NCBI GenBank assembly: GCA_944325475.1
Contig: CALVAF010000123.1
Coordinates: 1 to 11,021 of the forward strand
Length of the DNA stretch: 11,021 nt
DNA from: an uncultured Helicobacter sp.
Lineage (GTDB): Bacteria > Campylobacterota > Campylobacteria > Campylobacterales > Helicobacteraceae
Direction of reading: 5' to 3'
Program-made: the position numbers and the translations under genes
The notes under the pieces: model-generated
Seen by the model: the letters and a program-made list of their open reading frames with translations, nothing else
Database searches by the model: none
What the model was told of the DNA's origin: nothing
Part shown: piece by piece, positions 4,431-11,021 of the stretch
How the letters are laid out: every line of letters starts with the position of its first letter
How positions within the stretch are numbered: the first letter of the stretch is position 1

Positions 4431-7400
4431 ATGCCAGTAAATTTAAAATCCGGAAATAGATTAAGAGTTGATTTTACTAAGATTCCACAACATATAGCCG
4501 TTCCAAATTTGCTTCAATTACAAAGAAGTAGTTATGAGGCTCTTTTGCAACCGCAAGAAAACAATGAATCTGGAATTGAAAAAGTTTTTAAGTCTATTTT
4601 CCCTATCCACGATACCCAAAATAGAATTAGCCTTGAATACGCAGGTTGTGAGTATGGAAAGCCACGATATACTGTAAGAGAGGCGATGGAGAGGGGTTTG
4701 ACTTACTCTATTCCTTTAAAAATAAAAATCCGCTTAGTGCTTTGGGAGAGAGATGAAAAGACGGGCGAAAAATTAGGAATCAAGGATATTAAAGAGCAAA
4801 ATATTTTTGTCAGAGAGATTCCACTAATGACAGAGAGAACGAGCTTTATTATTAATGGGGTTGAAAGGGTTGTAGTCAATCAGCTTCATAGAAGCCCCGG
4901 CGTTATTTTTAAAGAAGAAGAATCTTCTACCACTTCTAATAAGCTTGTTTATACTGGGCAAATTATTCCTGATAGAGGTTCTTGGCTGTATTTTGAATAT
5001 GATGCCAAAGACACACTTTTTGTTCGTGTTAATAAAAGACGGAAGATTCCTGTAACCATTCTTTTTAGAGCTTTAGGATACTCTAAACAAGATATTTTAA
5101 AAATGTTTTATCCTTTTTTGAATATTAAAGCTAAGGGAGGCAAGTATTTTATCGCTTTTGACCCTGAGGAATTTATTGGGCGTGTGGATTTTGATATTAA
5201 AGATTCAAAAGGCAAGCTGATTTTAGCAGCTGGTAAGCGACTGACGGCTAAAAAAGCAAAGATGCTTAAAGAAGAAAAAATCAATATGATTGAATACCCA
5301 AGTGAAACTTTGGTTAATCGCTATTTAGCCGAGCCTATCATTGATAAAACAAGTGGTGAAGTTATCTTTGATACCTTAACTTTAATGGATGATTCTAAGC
5401 TCAAAAAGCTTACAGAGATGGGTATTAGTGAGTTTGTGATTGCAAATGATTTGGCAAATGGGGTGGATTCTTCTATCATTAATGCTTTCATTGCTGATGC
5501 AGAATCGCTAAAACTCCTCAAGCAAACAGAAAAAATCGACAACGAAAACGACTTAGCGACCATTCGTATTTATAAAGTAATGCGACCCGGAGAACCAGTA
5601 ACTAAGGAGGCTGCAAAGCAGTTTGTGCAGCAGCTATTCTTTGACCCAGAGAGATATGATCTCACACGCGTTGGGCGTATGAAAATGAATCACAAATTAG
5701 ATATTTCTGTGCCAGATTATGTTACGATTCTAACACATGAGGATATTATTAAGACCGTGCGTTATCTTATCCATGTGAAAAATGGACAAGGTAGAATCGA
5801 TGATAGGGATCACTTGGGAAATCGTAGAATCCGTGCTATCGGAGAGCTTTTGGCTAATGAGTTGCACATGGGACTTGTCAAAATGCAAAAAGCCATTCGT
5901 GACAAACTCTCTACCCTTAGCAGTGGTTTAGAGGAGCTAATGCCCCATGATTTAGTTAATTCTAAAATGATTACAAGCACGATTCTAGAGTTTTTCACAG
6001 GCGGGCAACTTTCGCAATTTATGGACCAAACTAACCCATTAAGTGAGGTTACACACAAAAGGCGTTTGTCCGCACTTGGAGAGGGTGGTTTAGTCAAAGA
6101 GCGTGCAGGGTTTGAAGTGCGTGATGTGCATCCAACGCATTATGGTAGAATCTGCCCTATTGAAACGCCAGAGGGGCAAAATATCGGTTTGATTAACACG
6201 CTTTCCACTTATGCCAAAGTTAATGAACTTGGATTTATTGAAGCACCTTATCGCAAGGTTGTGGATAAAAAAGTAACAGATGAAATCGTTTATCTCACAG
6301 CCACCCAAGAAGAAGGTGCGGTAATCGCTCCTGCAAGTACGATTCTAACAGATGATAATAGGATTAAAGAAGATATTATTGAGGTGCGTAAAGATGGCGA
6401 GATCATTCTTATGGAATCTTCCAAAGTTGAATTAATTGACCTTAGCCCAAGAATGGTAGTTGGGGTTGCGGCAAGTTTGATTCCATTTTTGGAACATGAT
6501 GATGCTAACCGTGCCTTGATGGGGTCTAATATGCAACGTCAAGCCGTGCCTTTGCTTTGCCCTGATGCACCAGTTGTTGGGACGGGAATTGAGAAAATTG
6601 TTTCGCGTGATTCTTGGGAATCGCTTAAAGCAGTGCGTGGCGGGATAGTAGAAAAAGTCGATGCCAAAAATATTTATATTTTGGGTGAAGATGAAAGTGG
6701 GGCATTTATCGACCATTATTCTTTGCAAAAAAATCTAAGAACTAATCAAAACACTTGTTTTTCACAAAAGCCAATTGTCAAAGCTGGTGATGTGGTAAAG
6801 GCTGATGATGTGATTGCTGATGGTCCAAACATGGACCAAGGTGAGCTTGCGCTAGGTAAAAATATCCGTGTTGCTTTTATGCCATGGAATGGTTATAACT
6901 TCGAAGATGCGATTGTGGTGAGTGAGAAGCTCATTCGTAATGATGCCTTTACTTCGATTCATATTTATGAAAAAGAGATTGAAGCTAGGGAGTTAAAGCA
7001 TGGAGTTGAGGAGATTACTAGAGATATTCCAAACATTCGAGAGGAGGAGTTAGCGCACCTTGATGAAAGTGGAATTGTTAAAATTGGGACTTATGTTACA
7101 GGTGGTATGATTTTAGTGGGTAAAGCCTCGCCTAAAGGTGAAGTGAAGCCAACACCAGAAGAGAGGCTATTGAGGGCGATTTTTGGGGAGAAAGCCGGGC
7201 ATGTTGTGAACAAATCGCTTTATTGTCCGCCAAGCTTGGAAGGAACGGTTGTTGATGTCAAAATTTTTACTAAAAAAGGTTATGAGAAAGACAGACGCGC
7301 TGTGGTGGCTTATGAGGAAGAAAAGGCTCGCTTGGATTTAGAACACCACGATAAATTGCTTATGCTTGATAGGGAGGAGAGCCTTAGAATCGGGTCTATC

Positions 7401-10400
7401 CTTGCTAAAGAAAAGTTAATCAATAATGTCAAAATAGGCGATAAGGAATACAAAAAGGGTAGCGTGATTCCAAAAGAAGCCTTAGAAAATGTAAATCGCT
7501 TTGTAATGGGGGCGATTATCAAGGGCTATTCTAAAGAGATTCAAAGCAAATATGATGCCCTCAAAGCAAATTTCTTAGAGCAAAAGAAAAATTTGAGTGA
7601 GGAACATGAAGAAAAGCTTTCTATCATCGAAAAAGACGATATTTTGCCAAGTGGGGTGGTGAAGCTTGTTAAAATCTATGTGGCAACCAAACGCAAACTC
7701 AAAGTAGGTGACAAAATGGCGGGGCGACATGGAAATAAAGGTATCGTGTCTAATATTGTCCCAGAAGTGGATATGCCTTATACTAAAGATGGGCGTCCAG
7801 TGGAAATTGTGCTTAATCCGCTTGGGGTGCCTAGCCGTATGAATATCGGACAGATTTTAGAAGTGCATTTGGGGTTAGTTGGGAAGAATCTAGGCGAGCA
7901 AATCTCGCTTGTTTTTGAAGAAGAAAAGGGTAAATGGATTAGCCAACTCAAAGAAAAAATGCAAGAAATTGCAGAGACTTCAGGAATGAAAGAAACAAAG
8001 AAATTCCTAACTTCCCTAAGTGATGAAGAATTACTCTCTTATGCCAGAGATTGGAGCAAGGGAGTGAAGTTTGCTACGCCAGTTTTTGAAGGAGTCAATG
8101 CACAGGAATTTGAAAAATTATTTGCTTTAGCAAAGGTTGATTCAGATGGCAAAACCGAGCTTTATGATGGCAGAACCGGTGAAAAAATGATGGAACGTGT
8201 GAATGTGGGGTATATGTATATGTTAAAACTCCATCATCTTGTTGATGAAAAGGTGCATGCACGAAGCACTGGTCCTTATAGCCTTGTAACCCAGCAACCA
8301 GTGGGCGGTAAAGCACTCTTTGGAGGTCAAAGGTTTGGAGAAATGGAAGTGTGGGCGTTGGAGGCTTATGGTGCAGCCCATACGCTAAAAGAAATGCTAA
8401 CGATTAAATCTGATGATGTCGAAGGGCGCGTGAAGGCTTATAAGGCTATTACAAGAGGTGAAGCGGTCAAAGAATCAGAGATTCCAGAGACTTTTTATGT
8501 CTTGACAAAAGAATTGCAAAGCCTTGCTTTAGATGTGAATGTGTTTGCCAAAAATAAAGATGGTGTTGATGAGCCAATTTTGATTAAAGAAGACAATCGT
8601 CCAAGTGACTTTAATGCTTTCCAGTTACTTTTAGCAAGTCCAGAGACGATTCGCAGTCGGAGTTATGGAGAGGTTAAAAAGCCTGAAACAATTAATTATC
8701 GCACACTAAAACCAGAGAGAGATGGTTTGTTTTGTGCCAAGATTTTTGGTCCTGTTAGGGATTATGAATGCCTTTGTGGTAAATACAAAAAAATGCGCTA
8801 TAAAGGAATCGTGTGTGAAAAATGTGGTGTGGAGGTGACAAGCTCTAAAGTGCGCCGCTCAAGAATGGGGCATATCGAGCTTGTTACGCCGGTGGCACAT
8901 ATTTGGTATGTGAATTCCTTGCCAAGCCGAATTGGAACACTTTTGGGAGTCAAAATGAAAGACTTAGAACGTGTTTTGTATTATGAGGCATATATCGTCA
9001 AGCAACCCGGAGAGGCATATTATGACAATGAAGGCACCAAGCCAGTAGCAAAATATGATGTGTTAAATGAAGAGCAATTCCAAAACCTATCCCAGAGATT
9101 TGAGCATACCGGATTTGTCGCGCAAATGGGTGGTGAGGCAGTTAAGGAATTGCTAGAGGGAATTGATTTGGTGGATTTGATTGCAGAGTTAAAAGAAGCC
9201 ATTAAGACAACCAATTCTGAAGCCAAGAAAAAAACAATTATCAAGCGTTTGAAAGTGGTGGAGAGCTTTGTGGTTTCTGGTAGTCAGAATCGCCCCGAAT
9301 GGATGATGCTAACAGTGCTTCCGGTGTTGCCACCAGATTTGCGTCCTTTGGTAGCGCTTGATGGCGGAAAGTTTGCTGTGAGTGATGTTAATGATTTGTA
9401 TCGCAGGGTAATTAATCGCAATCAGAGATTGAAGCGATTAATCGAGCTTGATGCACCAGAAATCATCGTCCGCAACGAAAAAAGAATGTTGCAAGAAGCA
9501 GTTGATGCTCTCTTTGATAATGGTCGCAATGCCAATGCGGTTAAGGGGGCTAATAAACGTCCGCTTAAGTCACTTTCTGAAATTATTAAAGGGAAGCAAG
9601 GGCGATTCCGCCAGAATCTACTTGGAAAACGTGTGGATTTCTCTGGACGTTCGGTTATTGTCGTGGGTCCAAATTTGCGAATGGATCAGTGTGGATTGCC
9701 TAAAAATATGGCTTTGGAGCTATTTAAACCACATATTCTTTCCAAACTTGAGGAAAAAGGCTATGCCACAACACTCAAACAAGCTAAAAAGATGATTGAA
9801 CGCAAAAGCAATGAAGTGTGGGAGTGTTTGCAAGAGATTGTTGAGGATTATCCGGTAATGCTTAATCGTGCGCCAACCTTACATAAGCAGTCTATTCAGG
9901 CTTTTCACCCTAAGCTTATTGATGGTAAAGCAATCCAACTGCACCCTCTCGTTTGTGCGGCATTTAATGCCGACTTTGATGGAGACCAAATGGCGGTGCA
10001 TGTGCCGCTCTCTCAAGAGGCTATCACGGAATGTAAGCTTTTGATGTTAAGCTCGATGAATATCTTGCTTCCTGCAAGTGGTAAGGCAGTTACCGTGCCT
10101 AGCCAAGATATGGTTTTGGGGCTTTATTATCTCTCTTTGGAAAGAGATGGTTCTAGGGGTGAACATAAGCTTTTTTCTAATATCGAGCAAATCTATATTG
10201 CATTAGAATCAGGAGTGGTTGAGATTAGCTCTAAAGTTAGGGTGTATGTGGAAGATAGAATTATTAATACAACCATTGGGCGTATGATTCTGAAATCTAT
10301 CCTGCCGGATTTTGTGCCAATGCATTTATGGAATAAAGTCTTAAAGAAAAAAGACATTGCGACTTTGATTGACTATGTGTATAAAGAAGGTGGGGTGGGA

Positions 10401-11021
10401 ATCACTGCAGGATTCTTGGATAATCTCAAGAATCTAGGATTCAAATATGCTACAAGAGCGGGGATTTCAATTTCTGCTGATGATATTATCGTGCCAAATA
10501 ACAAAAACAAAGTGATTGAGGGTGCTAAGAAAAAGGTTAAAGACATTCAAGCGCAGTTTGGAGCGGGTCTCTTGACAGAGCAAGAGCGTTACAATAAGAT
10601 TATTGACGTTTGGACAGATACTAATAACGCGCTTGGAAATGAGATGATGAAGCTCATTAAAAGCGATAAATCTGGATTTAACTCCATTTATATAATGGTA
10701 GATTCTGGAGCTAGAGGTAGTGCAGGGCAGATAAGGCAGCTCTCTGCAATGCGTGGTTTGATGGCAAAACCCGATGGCACAATCATCGAAACTCCAATTA
10801 CCTCAAATTTTAAAGAGGGCTTGAATGTATTGGAGTATTTTATCTCGACACATGGGGCAAGAAAGGGTCTAGCAGATACAGCGCTTAAAACGGCAAATGC
10901 GGGTTATCTCACAAGAAAGCTTATTGATGTAAGCCAAAATGTCAAAATTGTAATGGATGATTGTGGCACTAATGAGGGCGTGGAGATTACCGATATTACT
11001 GTGGGTAGTGAGCTTATTGAA
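4431..11021 (+). CDS. rpoBC: Fused RNA polymerase beta-beta' subunit (3'-truncated)
   Basis: This is the catalytic core of RNA polymerase. The frame runs 2197 codons from ATG 4431 to the window edge without a stop; AAAGG (4418-4422) lies 8 bases upstream. The beta part (about 1-1373) includes the rifampicin region TGGQLSQFMDQTNPL...KRRLSALG (about 523-550). It also has the catalytic-centre lysines K1095 and K1103 in GDKMAGRHGNKG. The beta-like end ELQSLALDVNVF leads through a linker (about 1374-1393) into beta' at FNAFQLLLASPETIRSRSYG. Beta' shows the N-terminal zinc site C1447, C1449, C1462, C1465, and the catalytic NADFDGDQM with D1848, D1850 and D1852. The bridge helix region GARGSAGQIRQL...GLMAKPDG and the first cysteine of the second zinc site (C2178) follow. 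The fusion is normal in Helicobacter and Wolinella, where the protein is about 2,890 residues, so about 690 residues, including the trigger loop, lie beyond the window. Confidence 0.98.
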   Translation, partial: MPVNLKSGNRLRVDFTKIPQHIAVPNLLQLQRSSYEALLQPQENNESGIEKVFKSIFPIHDTQNRISLEYAGCEYGKPRYTVREAMERGLTYSIPLKIKIRLVLWERDEKTGEKLGIKDIKEQNIFVREIPLMTERTSFIINGVERVVVNQLHRSPGVIFKEEESSTTSNKLVYTGQIIPDRGSWLYFEYDAKDTLFVRVNKRRKIPVTILFRALGYSKQDILKMFYPFLNIKAKGGKYFIAFDPEEFIGRVDFDIKDSKGKLILAAGKRLTAKKAKMLKEEKINMIEYPSETLVNRYLAEPIIDKTSGEVIFDTLTLMDDSKLKKLTEMGISEFVIANDLANGVDSSIINAFIADAESLKLLKQTEKIDNENDLATIRIYKVMRPGEPVTKEAAKQFVQQLFFDPERYDLTRVGRMKMNHKLDISVPDYVTILTHEDIIKTVRYLIHVKNGQGRIDDRDHLGNRRIRAIGELLANELHMGLVKMQKAIRDKLSTLSSGLEELMPHDLVNSKMITSTILEFFTGGQLSQFMDQTNPLSEVTHKRRLSALGEGGLVKERAGFEVRDVHPTHYGRICPIETPEGQNIGLINTLSTYAKVNELGFIEAPYRKVVDKKVTDEIVYLTATQEEGAVIAPASTILTDDNRIKEDIIEVRKDGEIILMESSKVELIDLSPRMVVGVAASLIPFLEHDDANRALMGSNMQRQAVPLLCPDAPVVGTGIEKIVSRDSWESLKAVRGGIVEKVDAKNIYILGEDESGAFIDHYSLQKNLRTNQNTCFSQKPIVKAGDVVKADDVIADGPNMDQGELALGKNIRVAFMPWNGYNFEDAIVVSEKLIRNDAFTSIHIYEKEIEARELKHGVEEITRDIPNIREEELAHLDESGIVKIGTYVTGGMILVGKASPKGEVKPTPEERLLRAIFGEKAGHVVNKSLYCPPSLEGTVVDVKIFTKKGYEKDRRAVVAYEEEKARLDLEHHDKLLMLDREESLRIGSILAKEKLINNVKIGDKEYKKGSVIPKEALENVNRFVMGAIIKGYSKEIQSKYDALKANFLEQKKNLSEEHEEKLSIIEKDDILPSGVVKLVKIYVATKRKLKVGDKMAGRHGNKGIVSNIVPEVDMPYTKDGRPVEIVLNPLGVPSRMNIGQILEVHLGLVGKNLGEQISLVFEEEKGKWISQLKEKMQEIAETSGMKETKKFLTSLSDEELLSYARDWSKGVKFATPVFEGVNAQEFEKLFALAKVDSDGKTELYDGRTGEKMMERVNVGYMYMLKLHHLVDEKVHARSTGPYSLVTQQPVGGKALFGGQRFGEMEVWALEAYGAAHTLKEMLTIKSDDVEGRVKAYKAITRGEAVKESEIPETFYVLTKELQSLALDVNVFAKNKDGVDEPILIKEDNRPSDFNAFQLLLASPETIRSRSYGEVKKPETINYRTLKPERDGLFCAKIFGPVRDYECLCGKYKKMRYKGIVCEKCGVEVTSSKVRRSRMGHIELVTPVAHIWYVNSLPSRIGTLLGVKMKDLERVLYYEAYIVKQPGEAYYDNEGTKPVAKYDVLNEEQFQNLSQRFEHTGFVAQMGGEAVKELLEGIDLVDLIAELKEAIKTTNSEAKKKTIIKRLKVVESFVVSGSQNRPEWMMLTVLPVLPPDLRPLVALDGGKFAVSDVNDLYRRVINRNQRLKRLIELDAPEIIVRNEKRMLQEAVDALFDNGRNANAVKGANKRPLKSLSEIIKGKQGRFRQNLLGKRVDFSGRSVIVVGPNLRMDQCGLPKNMALELFKPHILSKLEEKGYATTLKQAKKMIERKSNEVWECLQEIVEDYPVMLNRAPTLHKQSIQAFHPKLIDGKAIQLHPLVCAAFNADFDGDQMAVHVPLSQEAITECKLLMLSSMNILLPASGKAVTVPSQDMVLGLYYLSLERDGSRGEHKLFSNIEQIYIALESGVVEISSKVRVYVEDRIINTTIGRMILKSILPDFVPMHLWNKVLKKKDIATLIDYVYKEGGVGITAGFLDNLKNLGFKYATRAGISISADDIIVPNNKNKVIEGAKKKVKDIQAQFGAGLLTEQERYNKIIDVWTDTNNALGNEMMKLIKSDKSGFNSIYIMVDSGARGSAGQIRQLSAMRGLMAKPDGTIIETPITSNFKEGLNVLEYFISTHGARKGLADTALKTANAGYLTRKLIDVSQNVKIVMDDCGTNEGVEITDITVGSELIE
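8550..8609 (+). other. Beta-beta' fusion junction
   Basis: These codons (residues 1374-1393) connect the end of the beta homology (LALDVNVF) to the start of the beta' homology (FNAFQLLLASPETI). In bacteria with separate genes this is where the rpoB stop, a gap and the rpoC start would be. Here there is no stop and no in-frame ATG. The linker is charged and Asp/Lys/Pro-rich, consistent with a flexible tether. Boundaries are from alignment by eye to E. coli subunits. Confidence 0.85.

Noticed and set aside
9448..9795. Plus-strand open frame of 115 codons in another phase
   Set aside because: It overlaps the highly conserved beta' coding sequence in the other frame; no recognisable protein and no need for a second product.
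1..11021. CRISPR array, insertion sequence, prophage or novel defence system
   Set aside because: The strand is filled almost completely by conserved housekeeping genes in standard order. No spaced repeats, transposase or unknown gene of credible size is present.

Overview
This window is the elongation-factor / ribosomal-protein / RNA-polymerase cluster of a bacterium, all on the plus strand: tuf (5' end cut off), rpmG, tRNA-Trp(CCA), secE, nusG, rplK, rplA, rplJ, rplL and a continuous rpoB-rpoC fusion that runs off the right edge. The fused beta-beta' gene is the hallmark of Helicobacter and Wolinella (Campylobacterota). The fusion, this gene order, the AT-rich wobble usage and the EF-Tu, L33 and NusG sequences together point to a Helicobacter, probably not H. 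pylori. The species cannot be fixed from the sequence alone.

Layout: 1-1346 holds tuf and rpmG, separated by 8 bases. A strong hairpin with a T-tract (1337-1374) overlaps the rpmG stop and ends 2 bases before tRNA-Trp (1377-1452). A small secE follows (1482-1661) that has no ATG, GTG or TTG start and appears to begin with ATT. nusG (1679-2209), rplK (2232-2657) and rplA (2681-3385) are tightly packed. A 90-base gap carries a foldable leader just ahead of rplJ (3476-3964), followed by rplL (3983-4357). A second hairpin-plus-T-tract (4366-4399) separates rplL from rpoBC (4431 to the end, 2197 codons without a stop). No gene-free stretch exceeds 90 bases, apart from the roughly 135 bases between rpmG and secE that contain the tRNA.

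Function: the genes supply translation (EF-Tu, L33, L11, L1, L10, L7/L12, tRNA-Trp), protein export (SecE), transcription-translation coupling (NusG) and the catalytic core of RNA polymerase. Regulation is probably layered inside one long transcript: an attenuator-like hairpin before the tRNA, a candidate L10 leader before rplJ, and an attenuator that lowers rpoBC relative to the stalk proteins.

No new defence system, mobile element or CRISPR array is present. The observations most worth checking are the ATT start of secE, the terminator-like hairpin that overlaps the rpmG stop codon and precedes the tRNA, and the rplJ leader fold.
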